Shown here piece after piece: positions 46,039 through 56,276 of a stretch of 64,000 nucleotides of DNA (positions within the stretch are counted from its first letter, which is position 1; each line of letters opens with the position of its first letter). The notes beneath the pieces were generated by a model. That model saw only the letters and a program-made list of their open reading frames with translations. It did no database searches and had not been told where the DNA came from. Origin of the DNA: Rhodoplanes serenus (GTDB lineage: Bacteria > Pseudomonadota > Alphaproteobacteria > Rhizobiales > Xanthobacteraceae); contig CAMAWG010000003.1 of NCBI GenBank assembly GCA_945861855.1, positions 19,025 through 83,024 of the forward strand. Direction: 5' to 3'. The translations under genes were made by a program, and so were the position numbers.

Positions 46039-46806
46039 ATGCTGCAAGCGCAATCGCTGTCCAAGTTGCCCGGCATCCGCCATGGCTTCTTCACACGCTC
46101 GGGCGGCGTGTCCGACGGGGTTTACCGGAGCCTCAATGGCGGCGTCGGCTCCGAGGATTCCCCCGTAAAGATCGCCGAGAACCGCGCGCGGATGGCGGCG
46201 AATCTCGGGGTCGCGGCGGAGCGGTTTCTCACCGCCTATCAGATCCATTCGCCCGAGGTGGCGGTGGCGGAAACGCCCTGGGCTTCGAGCGAGCGGCCCC
46301 GCGCCGACGCGATCGTGACCCGCACGCCCGGCCTCGCCATCGGCATCTCGACCGCCGATTGCGGACCGGTGCTGTTCGCCGACGCCGAGGCTAGGGTGAT
46401 CGGCGCCGCCCACGCCGGATGGCGCGGCGCACTCACCGGCGTGATCGAGGCGACCGTCGCAGCGATGGAAAAGCTCGGGGCTGAGCGCCCGCGGATCGTG
46501 GCTGCGGCCGGCCCGATGATCCGCCAGCCGAACTACGAGGTGGGCCAGGACCTGATCGACCGCTTCGTCGCGATCGAACCGAACACCGTCCGCTTCTTCA
46601 AGCCGGCGAAGCGACAGGGCCACGCCATGTTCGACCTTGCCGGCTATGTGATGTCGCGACTACAGCGGGCCGAGATCGCGCAGATCGAGGATCTCGGCCA
46701 CTGCACCTATGCCGACCCGGCACAGTTCTACTCCTATCGCCGCGCCACCCATCTCGCCGAACCCGATTATGGCCGGCATATCAACGCCATCGCGCTGGCC
46801 GATTAA
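46039..46806 (+). CDS. pgeF: peptidoglycan editing factor PgeF (laccase-domain)
   Basis: LPGIRHGFFTRSGGVSDGVYRSLNGGVGSEDSPVKIAENR ... STADCGPVLFAD ... AAHAGWRGALTGV. Confidence 0.95.
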   Translation: MLQAQSLSKLPGIRHGFFTRSGGVSDGVYRSLNGGVGSEDSPVKIAENRARMAANLGVAAERFLTAYQIHSPEVAVAETPWASSERPRADAIVTRTPGLAIGISTADCGPVLFADAEARVIGAAHAGWRGALTGVIEATVAAMEKLGAERPRIVAAAGPMIRQPNYEVGQDLIDRFVAIEPNTVRFFKPAKRQGHAMFDLAGYVMSRLQRAEIAQIEDLGHCTYADPAQFYSYRRATHLAEPDYGRHINAIALAD

Positions 46807-46945
46807 CGACGTCCGCAGCCCCGACCAATTCAAAGCAACCGGAGGCTGCCCCCGGTGTGGACCCCGGCCGGAAATACAGTTACCAATTCCCTACGCAGAC
46901 CCGCCGCTTGGTTAACAAAAAGGCGGCGGGCGCGGGGGAGCGTTG

Positions 46946-47707
46946 ATGCAGTGGTGTTCTGTCGCGAGCGCGTGGGGCGCGTCGCGTCGTGGTCTGTACC
47001 GTCCGGTCGAACTGCTTGCGATCGCGGCCCTCGCCGCCACCGCCGCAGGCTGCTCGTTGACGTCGTCCTCCAGCGGCCGGGCGAGCGTTGCCAGCGCCGC
47101 CTGGTCAGGCTCGACCGTCGCGTTTGAATCGATCGACGGCCCGCCTCCCGAAGTGTTCAGCAAGCTTGTGACCAGCCTCAACGAAGAAGCCGGCACGCGG
47201 CAGATCGCCGTGGTCTCGCGCTCGGGCGCCGCCACCTATCGCGTGCGGGGCTACGTCTCCGCGCTGGTCGATCGCGACAAGACCACGTTCGCCTGGGTCT
47301 GGGACGTCTACGACACCGACAAGCGCCGGGCGCTGCGCATCACCGGCGAGGAACTCGCTCCCGCCGGCAAGCGCCGCGACGCCTGGGCGGGCGCCGACGA
47401 GCAGGTGGTTCGCCGCATGGCCCGCAACGGCATGGAGCGGATCGCCGCATTCCTCAACACGCCCGCGCCTGCTCCCACCGTCGCGCCGGAGCCTTCCCTC
47501 GTGACGCTGGTTTCGCGCCGCGACGACACGCCGGAGGCAGCCGGAATCTTCCGCCTGTTCGGCGCCCAGGATCAGCCGGCCGCCGGCCCTGCGGAGACCG
47601 CATCCGAGGTGCCGCTGCCGCCCGACCGGGCGAAGACCGGCAAGCGCCAGCCCAGCGCCGCAGCGCCCGCGGGCAAGCAGGCCGCCGCGCTCGCCACGGC
47701 GCAGTAA
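46946..47707 (+). CDS. hypothetical lipoprotein
   Basis: lipobox LAATAAGC; AWSGSTVAFESIDGPPPEVFSKLVTSLNEEAGTRQIAVVSRSGAATYRVRGYVSA. Confidence 0.75.
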   Translation: MQWCSVASAWGASRRGLYRPVELLAIAALAATAAGCSLTSSSSGRASVASAAWSGSTVAFESIDGPPPEVFSKLVTSLNEEAGTRQIAVVSRSGAATYRVRGYVSALVDRDKTTFAWVWDVYDTDKRRALRITGEELAPAGKRRDAWAGADEQVVRRMARNGMERIAAFLNTPAPAPTVAPEPSLVTLVSRRDDTPEAAGIFRLFGAQDQPAAGPAETASEVPLPPDRAKTGKRQPSAAAPAGKQAAALATAQ

Positions 47708-47794
47708 AAAGCTTCGGGAGAACAAATCCGGCCGTATTGCCATGCCGTGCAGCCGCTTGGTATCACCACGCCGTCGAGGTTCCAGGAGGCGGCC

Positions 47795-48748
<954 letters not shown>

Positions 48749-48836
48749 GAGCATGATCCCGAAAAGTGGGAACCGGTTTCCCGCCTTCGCGAAGCCCGCT
48801 TCGGCGGGCGAAGGAAGGTCGGATAAGATCATGCTC
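48749..48836. repeat. palindromic intergenic element with nested hairpin (GAGCATGATC ... GATCATGCTC)
   Basis: 10-bp perfect terminal IRs enclosing CCTTCG-cgaag-CCCGC-TTCG-GCGGG-CGAAGG stem-loop; right after prs stop. Confidence 0.75.
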
Positions 48837-49187
48837 AAACAATAAGAAGCCGCAATACCACCGCGTTGTTAAGAATTTTTCCACAACGCCTGGCGATCCG
48901 GCCGACCGCCGCAGAATTGACTATCCATGCCGCTTCTCGCGGCACCTGTGGATTCCAAAAGACTCTTCAAGCACTTCGCCTGCAATGGATCGTTGCGGGC
49001 CGACTCGGTCTGGCTATATTCGATCCAGCAAGTGATTCGCCCTGGCCAAGTCAATCGGCAGTGAGCGGGCAGTCGCTGCGGGGGACTCCGCGTCACAGTC
49101 ATCGGTTCCCGGCCAGCGTGCCGTAGTGCGTCGCGTTCGCGGTTGGTGTGTGACCCAACCCACTTCAAGCGACATATCGGAGACGGC

Positions 49188-49688
49188 ATGCCTCAGATCG
49201 CGCTCTCGGAGCAACCACGGACGAATCCGCTCGACGTGGTCGAACGGATCGCCGCGATCAACGACTGGTCGTTCGAGCGCGCCGGCGACGACGAGATCAC
49301 CATGCTGGTGGGCGGCAAGTGGAGCGACTACCAGGTCTCGTTCACCTGGATGTACGACATCGAGGCGCTGCATCTGGCCTGCGCGTTCGACCTCAAGGTG
49401 CCGGAGCGCCGCCGCGACGAGGTGCAAAAGCTCATCGCGCTGGTGAACGAGCAGTTGTGGGTCGGGCATTTCGACCTGTGGACCCAGGACGGCATGGTGA
49501 TGTTCCGCCACGCGCTGGTGCTGGCCGGCGGCGTCGAGGCTACGTCGCAGCAGTGCCAGGCGATGCTGTCCAGCGCGCTGGAATCCTGCGAGGGCTATTT
49601 CCCCGCCTATCAGTTCGTGGTCTGGGCCGGCAAGCCCGCGCGCCAGGCGCTCGACGCCGCCATGTTCGAGACCTCGGGCGAGGCGTAG
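49188..49688 (+). CDS. YbjN domain-containing protein
   Basis: NPLDVVERIAAINDWSFERAGDDEITMLVGGKWSDYQVSFTWMYDIEALHLACAFDLKVPERRRDEVQKLIALVNEQLWVGHFDLW. Confidence 0.92.
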   Translation: MPQIALSEQPRTNPLDVVERIAAINDWSFERAGDDEITMLVGGKWSDYQVSFTWMYDIEALHLACAFDLKVPERRRDEVQKLIALVNEQLWVGHFDLWTQDGMVMFRHALVLAGGVEATSQQCQAMLSSALESCEGYFPAYQFVVWAGKPARQALDAAMFETSGEA

Positions 49689-49711
49689 GTCTTTCAATAC
49701 AGCCCTATCAA

Positions 49712-49837
49712 CGTCATGCCCGGCCACCCGGGTCCGGCCTTTGGCCGGCCCGAGTGCAAGCTTGTGCCGGGCCTCCACGTCTTGTTTCCTTGATACAAAG
49801 CAAGACGTGGATGGCCGGGACGAGCCCGGCCATGACG
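49712..49837. repeat. palindromic intergenic repeat (CGTCATGCCCGG ... CCACGTCTTG ... CAAGACGTGG ... CCGGCCATGACG)
   Basis: long inverted repeat; 10-bp perfect inner stem CCACGTCTTG (49775-49784)/CAAGACGTGG (49801-49810). Confidence 0.8.
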
Positions 49838-49855
49838 GGGTGAAAGGTTGCGGTC

Positions 49856-50692
49856 ATGGCCAAATCGGCAAAACAGAACTCCCTCGCCTCCATTCCCGGC
49901 ACGCTGGTGCTGGTCGGCGCCGGCAAGATGGGCGGCGCCATGCTCGACGGCTGGCTCGCCCGCAAGCTCCCGCCGAGGAAGGTGGTGGTGCTGGACCCGC
50001 AGCCGCCGAAGGCGATCAAGGCGCTGCGCAAGCGCGGCGTGCGCATCAATCCCAAAGGCGATGTCGGAAGGGTCGCCGCCCTGGTGATCGCGGTGAAGCC
50101 GCAGACCGCGCCTGACGCGCTGCCGCTCCTCGCCGCGCTGATCGATGCCAGAACCGTCGTGGTCTCGATCATGGCCGGGCGCACGCTCGGCTTTCTCGAA
50201 AAGCATCTGACGGGCGCTGCGATCGTGCGCGCCATGCCGAACACGCCGGCCGCCATCGGCCGTGGCATCACCGTCGCGGTCGGCAACCGCCGCGTCACCG
50301 CATCGGCGCGCAAGCTTGCGCATGGTCTCTTGGCGGCGACCGGCTCGGTCGAATGGGTGGGCGACGAAGCGCTGATGGATGCGGTGACCGCGGTGTCCGG
50401 CTCCGGACCCGCCTATGTGTTCCTGCTGGCCGAGGCGATGGCGCAGGCGGGCACAGCGGCGGGATTGCCGGCGGCGCTCGCCGAGAAGCTCGCCCGCGAG
50501 ACAGTCGCGGGCTCCGGCGAGCTTCTGCATCGTTCGCCGCTTCCCGCGGCAACGCTGCGTCAGAACGTGACCTCGCCCGGCGGCACCACGGCGGCGGCGC
50601 TGGGGGTGCTGATGGGCGACGGCGGCGTCGCGCCGCTGATGACCAAGGCGGTCGCCGCTGCGACCAAGCGCGGCAAGGAGTTGGCGGGCTGA
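49856..50692 (+). CDS. proC: pyrroline-5-carboxylate reductase
   Basis: LVLVGAGKMGGAMLDGWLAR ... IVRAMPNTPAAIGRGI ... AVSGSGPAYVFLLAEAM ... VTSPGGTTAAAL. Confidence 0.97.
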   Translation: MAKSAKQNSLASIPGTLVLVGAGKMGGAMLDGWLARKLPPRKVVVLDPQPPKAIKALRKRGVRINPKGDVGRVAALVIAVKPQTAPDALPLLAALIDARTVVVSIMAGRTLGFLEKHLTGAAIVRAMPNTPAAIGRGITVAVGNRRVTASARKLAHGLLAATGSVEWVGDEALMDAVTAVSGSGPAYVFLLAEAMAQAGTAAGLPAALAEKLARETVAGSGELLHRSPLPAATLRQNVTSPGGTTAAALGVLMGDGGVAPLMTKAVAAATKRGKELAG

Positions 50693-50796
50693 GTTTCTTG
50701 TCCCGCACCGGCGGGACACACAATGCCTTGGAATGGCCCCGTTACGAGACTAGATTCACCCCAGCACAATCGAGCGTCAGGATCAGGAGGCGTGTC

Positions 50797-51528
50797 ATGG
50801 CCCGCAAGGCAACCCGTTCCAAAGCCCGCCGCTCGGCGTCTCGCGCCAAATCCACCGCGACCGGACCTGCCCCGGCCGGCACACCGCGCCAGTGCATCAT
50901 CGAAGGCTTCATGACTCTGCTGGCCGAGCAGCCGATCGAGAAGATCGGCCTGGCCCAGATCGCCGAGCGCGCCGGCGTGTCGCTCGCCGATCTGCGCGGC
51001 GAGTTCGGCACGCCGCTTGCGATCCTCGCCGCCCACGTCAAGGAGCTCGACCGCCAAGTGCTCTCCGAGGTCGATCCCGACATGGAAGAGGAATCGCCCC
51101 GCGAACGGCTGTTCGACGTGTTGATGCGCCGGCTTGAGCTGCTTGGCGCGCACAAGGAGGCGGTGCGTTCGCTGCTCCGCTCCGCGCGGCGCGATCCGCC
51201 GCTGGCGCTCGCGCTCAACGCCATGGCGGTGCGCTCCCAGCAATGGATGCTGACCGCCGCCGGCATCGGCGCAAGCGGCCCCAAGGGCATGGTGCGGTCG
51301 CAGGGGCTCGCGCTCTTGTTCGCCAATGTGCTGCGGACCTGGGTCGATGACGAGGACGACAACACCCAAACGCTCGCAGCCCTCGACCGGGAGCTGGCGC
51401 GCGGCCAGCGCTTCGCCGGCCTGCTCGACGATCTGTGCCGGATCCCCGAAGCCGCCTGCAACCTGCGGCAGCGGATGCGCGGGGCCCGCCGTGGCCGACG
51501 CAATCGTGGCGAACGGGCGGCAGCGTAA
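50797..51528 (+). CDS. TetR/AcrR family transcriptional regulator
   Basis: QCIIEGFMTLLAEQPIEKIGLAQIAERAGVSLADLRGEFGTPLAILAAHVKELD; basic N- and C-terminal tails. Confidence 0.85.
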   Translation: MARKATRSKARRSASRAKSTATGPAPAGTPRQCIIEGFMTLLAEQPIEKIGLAQIAERAGVSLADLRGEFGTPLAILAAHVKELDRQVLSEVDPDMEEESPRERLFDVLMRRLELLGAHKEAVRSLLRSARRDPPLALALNAMAVRSQQWMLTAAGIGASGPKGMVRSQGLALLFANVLRTWVDDEDDNTQTLAALDRELARGQRFAGLLDDLCRIPEAACNLRQRMRGARRGRRNRGERAAA

Positions 51529-51557
51529 CGGCCTCGCGCCCGCAGAAAACTCCGTGA

Positions 51558-52946
51558 CTACACCGGCACGCGCACCTTGGCGCGCAGGCCGCCGAGCGGG
51601 CTTGCGTCAAGCGTGATGTCGCCGCCGTGCGAGCGCGCGATGTCGCGCGCGATAGCGAGGCCGAGGCCGGTGCCGCCTTCGTCCTGGTTGCGCGCGTCGT
51701 CGAGCCGCAGGAACGGCTTGAACACCTCCTCGCGCATCCCCGCCGGAATGCCCGGGCCGTTGTCGTCGACCGTGACCGTGAGATAGCGATGGTCGCGGTG
51801 GCCGGTGATCTCGATCGTCCCGGCAAACCGCGCCGCGTTCGACACGAGGTTGGCGATGCAGCGCTTGAACGCGGCGGGTTTCACGGTGACGATCGGATAG
51901 CCGTGGAACGTCACGTTGGTGCGATGCCCGTTGCGCTCGGCGTCGGCCTTCAGTTCGTCGAGGAAGTCGGACATGTCGGTCGGCGCCGCCTGCTCGCCGG
52001 TGTCGCCGCGCGCGAACGCCAGATAGGCCTCGAGCATGCGGCCCATCTCGTCCACGTCCTTCTTCATCGCCTCGATCTCGGGGCTGTCGCCCAGCAGCGC
52101 CAGCTCCAGCTTGAAGCGCGTGAGTACGGTGCGCAGGTCGTGCGACACGCCCGCGAGCATGGCGGTACGCTGCTCGATTGCGCGCTCGATGCGGATCTTC
52201 ATCTCGATGAAGGCCTGCGCGGCGCGCCGCACCTCGCGGGCGCCACGGGGCTTGTAGTCGGGAATCTCGCGCCCCTTGCCGAAGCTCTCGGCAGCGTCGG
52301 CGAGCCGAAGGATCGGCCTGATCTGGTTGCGCAGGAAGCCGATCGCGACGGCCAGCAGCACCAGCGAGGTGCCGACCATCCAGAGCAGGAATATCTCCGA
52401 GTTCGAGGCATAGGCGGCGCTGCGGCGGGCGAACACCCGCATCACCTGGTCGTCGAGCTGGATGCGGATCTCGACGAGCGAGGAGCGGCCAACGGTGTCG
52501 ATCCAGAACGGCCGCCCGATCTGCTTGCGCAGCTCGACCGACAGCGCCTGGTCGAGCAGCGAGAAAAACGGCTTGGGCCCCGGCGGCGGCATCTCGGAGA
52601 TCGGCAGGAAATCGACCGTCAGGCCCATCCGGGCCTGCGCGATGCCGCGCAGCCGCGCGTAATCGGGCTCCTGCGGAAAGACCTTGGCAAACTGCGCCAG
52701 TGCGGCGATGTCGGCCACCACCGCGGCGGACAGGTGCCGCGTCACCAGGTTCCAGTGCCGCTCCATGAACACGAAGGCGACGACCGATTGCAGGATCACC
52801 ATCGGCGCGATGATGATGAGCAGCGCCCGGGCATAGAGGCCCTTCGGCATCATCGCCTTGAACCAGATGTTGAAGCGGGCCCAGCCGTAGGACACGCGGG
52901 ACGCCGCCGATCGCAGGCGCGCGATGCCGACGTCGAGCGTGGTCAT
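51558..52946 (-). CDS. HAMP-domain sensor histidine kinase (EnvZ-like)
   Basis: MLAGVSHDLRTVLTRFKLELALLG, NLVSNAARFA, DDNGPGIPAGMREEVFKPF, GGTGLGLAIARDIARSHGGDITL. Confidence 0.95.
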   Translation of the reverse strand: MTTLDVGIARLRSAASRVSYGWARFNIWFKAMMPKGLYARALLIIIAPMVILQSVVAFVFMERHWNLVTRHLSAAVVADIAALAQFAKVFPQEPDYARLRGIAQARMGLTVDFLPISEMPPPGPKPFFSLLDQALSVELRKQIGRPFWIDTVGRSSLVEIRIQLDDQVMRVFARRSAAYASNSEIFLLWMVGTSLVLLAVAIGFLRNQIRPILRLADAAESFGKGREIPDYKPRGAREVRRAAQAFIEMKIRIERAIEQRTAMLAGVSHDLRTVLTRFKLELALLGDSPEIEAMKKDVDEMGRMLEAYLAFARGDTGEQAAPTDMSDFLDELKADAERNGHRTNVTFHGYPIVTVKPAAFKRCIANLVSNAARFAGTIEITGHRDHRYLTVTVDDNGPGIPAGMREEVFKPFLRLDDARNQDEGGTGLGLAIARDIARSHGGDITLDASPLGGLRAKVRVPV

Positions 52947-53656
52947 GGCGACACCACGAGGCGATAGCCGATACCGCGCACGGTCTGCACGATCAGCGGA
53001 TTGGTCGGGTCGTTCTCGATCTTGCGCCGCAGGCGGTTGACCTGGACGTCCACCGCGCGCTCGTTGGCCGAACCGCCGGGGCCCGCGAGCGCCATGCGCT
53101 GCACGGTCTCGCCGGGCGTGGCCGCCAGCACGGCGAGCATTTCGCGCTCGCGGTCGGTGAGACGGACAACGTCGTCGCCTTTGCGAAGCTCCGCCCGCCC
53201 GATGTGGAACACGAATTGGCCGAAGCGCAGGCTCTCGGCAGCAGGCGCGACGGCAGGCCTTGCGCGCTTGAGGATGTTGGCGACGCGCAGCGACAGCTCG
53301 CGCGGCTCGAACGGCTTGGAAACGTAGTCGTCGGCGCCGATCTCTAGGCCGGTGATCCGGCTTTCGGCGGCGTCGCGCGCGGTCAGCATCAGGATCGGCA
53401 CCGCGGAGGTCAGGCGAATGTCGCGGGCGAAGTCGAAGCCGGACTCGCCCGGCATCATCACGTCGAGGATCAGCAGATCGAAGCTCAGGCTCGACAGCTT
53501 GGCGCGCGCCTTGGCGGCGCTGTCCGCCGTGCTGATCCGATAACCTTCACTGCTGAGGAACCGCGACAGCAGATCGCGGATGCGGCGGTCGTCGTCGACC
53601 ACGAGCAGATGCGGCGCGTCGTCGGCGGGCGGACCGGGAACCGGAATCGGGGCCAT
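52943..53656 (-). CDS. OmpR-family response regulator (PetR-like)
   Basis: HLLVVDDDRRIRDLLSRFLSSEGYRI ... LLILDVMMPGESGFDFARDIR ... winged-helix VDVQVNRLRRKIENDPTNPLIVQTVRGIGYRLV. Confidence 0.95.
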   Translation of the reverse strand: MAPIPVPGPPADDAPHLLVVDDDRRIRDLLSRFLSSEGYRISTADSAAKARAKLSSLSFDLLILDVMMPGESGFDFARDIRLTSAVPILMLTARDAAESRITGLEIGADDYVSKPFEPRELSLRVANILKRARPAVAPAAESLRFGQFVFHIGRAELRKGDDVVRLTDREREMLAVLAATPGETVQRMALAGPGGSANERAVDVQVNRLRRKIENDPTNPLIVQTVRGIGYRLVVSP

Positions 53657-53672
53657 CGTTCCCCCGCGGATG

Positions 53673-54218
53673 TCAGGATCGCGGTCGCCGCGCGCGGTCG
53701 GCACGGGCGATCAGCTTTTGCACGCCGTCGCGGCCATCGGCGTCGATCATCGCCACGAGGAAGCGGCGGGCCGCCTCGTGGGCGTTGGGCCCGAGCTGGC
53801 CGAGCGCGCGGGCGATCCGTTCGGTCTGCAGGCCGGCGAGCCGCATGGCGAGCGCCTCGCCCTTGGGCGTGACGTAGAGCAGGCGCTGGCGGCGGTCGTT
53901 CTCGCCCTCCTTCTGCACCACATAGCCCTGGTCCACGAGCTGCTTGAGCACCCGCCCGAGCGACTGCTTGGTGATCTTCAGCACTTCGAGCAGGTCGGCG
54001 ACCTTCATCCCCGGATGGCGGTTGACGAAGTGCAGCACCCGGTGGTGCGCCCGGCCAAAGCTGAACTTGGCCAGCACGTCGTCAGGATCGCTGACGAAAT
54101 CCCGATAGGCGAAGAACAGGAGCTCGATGAGGTCCCAGATCGGCTCGGCCGGATGAGAGCCCTGATCGGCCTGGGCCGCCGAACGATCGGGAAGGCTCGA
54201 AATATTTATGTCAGCCAT
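53673..54218 (-). CDS. MarR family transcriptional regulator (PetP-like)
   Basis: LAKFSFGRAHHRVLHFVNRHPGMKVADLLEVLKITKQSLGRVLKQLVDQGYVVQKEGENDRRQRLLYVTPKGEAL. Confidence 0.94.
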   Translation of the reverse strand: MADINISSLPDRSAAQADQGSHPAEPIWDLIELLFFAYRDFVSDPDDVLAKFSFGRAHHRVLHFVNRHPGMKVADLLEVLKITKQSLGRVLKQLVDQGYVVQKEGENDRRQRLLYVTPKGEALAMRLAGLQTERIARALGQLGPNAHEAARRFLVAMIDADGRDGVQKLIARADRARRPRS

Positions 54219-54227
54219 GTTGACATA
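54207..54227. promoter_or_regulatory. inverted repeat TATGTCA-n7-TGACATA spanning the MarR start codon
   Basis: perfect 7+7 IR centred on the MarR ATG (54216-54218). Confidence 0.45.
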
Positions 54228-54442
54228 TTTCAGGTTTATTGTTACCCAAATACGCGCTTGGACGAAAGGATCGTACCCGCTGGGCAAGCTAGAACGGTCG
54301 GCATTGAACCGATCCAGCAGGCGCGCTCTGATGGTTCGCACGCAACATATCGGGACTTGAGGCTCGAAGCAAAAGCGGCCGAAGCCGCGAACTGGGGCAA
54401 ATTGGCTTCCTGCGCTTCGTTGTTTCCCTGGGAGGACAGCTC

Positions 54443-55333
54443 ATGGCGGTGCCATTCGACCAGCGTCCGGACCTGATTTGGTTCGACGGCAAGCTCGTGC
54501 CCACGTCGGACGCCAAGATCAGCGTGCTGACCCACGGGCTGCACTACGCCAGCGCCGTGTTCGAGGGCGAGCGCGCCTATGGCGGTACGATCTACAAGGG
54601 CACCGAGCACTCCGAGCGGCTGAAGCGGTCGGCGGGCATCCTCGACTTCGAAATTCCCTATTCGGTGGCCGAGATCGACGCCGCCAAGCAGCTGGTGCTC
54701 GACAAGAACAATCAGAAGGACGCCTATGTGCGCCCCATCGCCTGGCGCGGCTCCGAACAGCTCGGCGTCACCGCGATGCAGAACAAGATCCACCTCGCGA
54801 TCGCCACGTGGGAATGGCCGAGCTATTTCGACCCGGCGCAGCGGCTGAAAGGAATCCGGCTCGACCTCGCCGAGTACCGCAGGCCCGATCCCGCGACCGC
54901 GCCCTGCATGGCCAAGGCCGCGGGCCTCTACATGATCTGCACCGTCTCCAAGCACCGCGCCGAGCGCAAGGGCTATGCCGACGCCATGATGCTGGACTGG
55001 CAGGGCCGCGTCGCCGAATGCACCGGCGCCAACATCTTCTTCATCAAGGACGGCAAGATCCACACGCCGATCGCCGACTGCTTCCTCGCCGGCATCACAC
55101 GCGCCACCGCGATCATGCTCGCCAAGAAGCGCGGCATCGAGTTGATCGAGCGCCGGATCATGCCGGACGAGCTGTCGGATTTTTCCGAATGCTTCATCAC
55201 CGGCACCGCGGCCGAAGTGACCGCCGTGTCCGAGATCGCGCAGTGGAAGTTCACGCCGGGCGCCATCACCACCCAGTTGATGGATGACTACACGGCCGAG
55301 GTGCAGCCCAAGGGCAAGGCCGCCGCGGCGTAA
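54443..55333 (+). CDS. ilvE: branched-chain amino acid aminotransferase
   Basis: DLIWFDGKLVPTSDAKISVLTHGLHYASAVFEGERAY ... AYVRPIAWRG ... MLDWQGRVAECTGANIFFIKDGKIHTP. Confidence 0.96.
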   Translation: MAVPFDQRPDLIWFDGKLVPTSDAKISVLTHGLHYASAVFEGERAYGGTIYKGTEHSERLKRSAGILDFEIPYSVAEIDAAKQLVLDKNNQKDAYVRPIAWRGSEQLGVTAMQNKIHLAIATWEWPSYFDPAQRLKGIRLDLAEYRRPDPATAPCMAKAAGLYMICTVSKHRAERKGYADAMMLDWQGRVAECTGANIFFIKDGKIHTPIADCFLAGITRATAIMLAKKRGIELIERRIMPDELSDFSECFITGTAAEVTAVSEIAQWKFTPGAITTQLMDDYTAEVQPKGKAAAA

Positions 55334-55334
55334 A

Positions 55335-56276
55335 TCAGCGAAGCTGACCGGCGTCGAGGCAGAACACTTCGCCGTTGCTCTCCTCGGTATCAAGCCAAAG
55401 GAAGCGCGTGTCCGGATAGGCTCGCTCCAGCGCCGGCCGGCAGCGCCCCACCTCGCACAACAACCCGCCGCCTTTTTTGAGATGCCGTCCGGCCTCATCG
55501 AGAATGCGGCGGATCACCACGAGACCGTCGCCGCCGCCATCGAACGCCATCGGCGGCTCATGCCGGCATTCAGGCGGCAGGTCGGCCATGCCGCGGTCAT
55601 CGACATAGGGCGGATTGGCGACGATCAGATCGTAGCGTTCGCCCTCCACGGGCGCGAACAGGTCGCCGCGCAGAAGACGGATGCGGTTCTTCAATCGGTG
55701 CTCCGCGACGTTGCGTTTGGCTACCTCCAAAGCGTTCTTCGACAGTTCGACGGCGTCCACCTTCGCCTTGGGAAACCGCATCGCCGCGAGGATCGCGAGG
55801 CATCCAGACCCGGTGCAGAGATCGAGCACGCGCCCGACCGCGCCGGGTTCGGGCAGCAGCGAAAAGCTCTCGCCGGCGAACAGCTCGCTGTCGAGGATTT
55901 CCCCGAGATAGGAGCGCGGCACGATCGCGCGCCCGTCGATATAAAACGGCACGCCAAGCATGTAGATGCGCTTGAGAAGATAGGCTGCGGGCTTGCGGGT
56001 GCGGATACGGCGCTCGACCAGCGCCGAAATCCTTTTCTGCTGCGCGCCCGTCACGCCCATGCCCGCGCGGGCATCGACATGGTCGGGATGAATGCGGAGC
56101 GTCTCACCGACCAGAAAGGCCGCCTCCGCGACCGGATCGCTTGTGCCGTGGGCGAACACGAGCCTCGCGCGCTTCAATTGCGCCGCGGTGGAGCGGATCA
56201 GGTCCGCGACAGTGATAGGCTGGCCGCCGCGCTTGGGCAGCTTCCGCCGCCTGGCGCGGGCTTTCCGCGCCTTCAA
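55335..56276 (-). CDS. prmB: 50S ribosomal protein L3 N(5)-glutamine methyltransferase (PrmB/HemK family)
   Basis: RKPAAYLLKRIYMLGVPFYIDGRAIVPRSYLGEIL, LCTGSGCLAILAA, DLIVANPPYVD. Confidence 0.93.
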   Translation of the reverse strand: MKARKARARRRKLPKRGGQPITVADLIRSTAAQLKRARLVFAHGTSDPVAEAAFLVGETLRIHPDHVDARAGMGVTGAQQKRISALVERRIRTRKPAAYLLKRIYMLGVPFYIDGRAIVPRSYLGEILDSELFAGESFSLLPEPGAVGRVLDLCTGSGCLAILAAMRFPKAKVDAVELSKNALEVAKRNVAEHRLKNRIRLLRGDLFAPVEGERYDLIVANPPYVDDRGMADLPPECRHEPPMAFDGGGDGLVVIRRILDEAGRHLKKGGGLLCEVGRCRPALERAYPDTRFLWLDTEESNGEVFCLDAGQLR

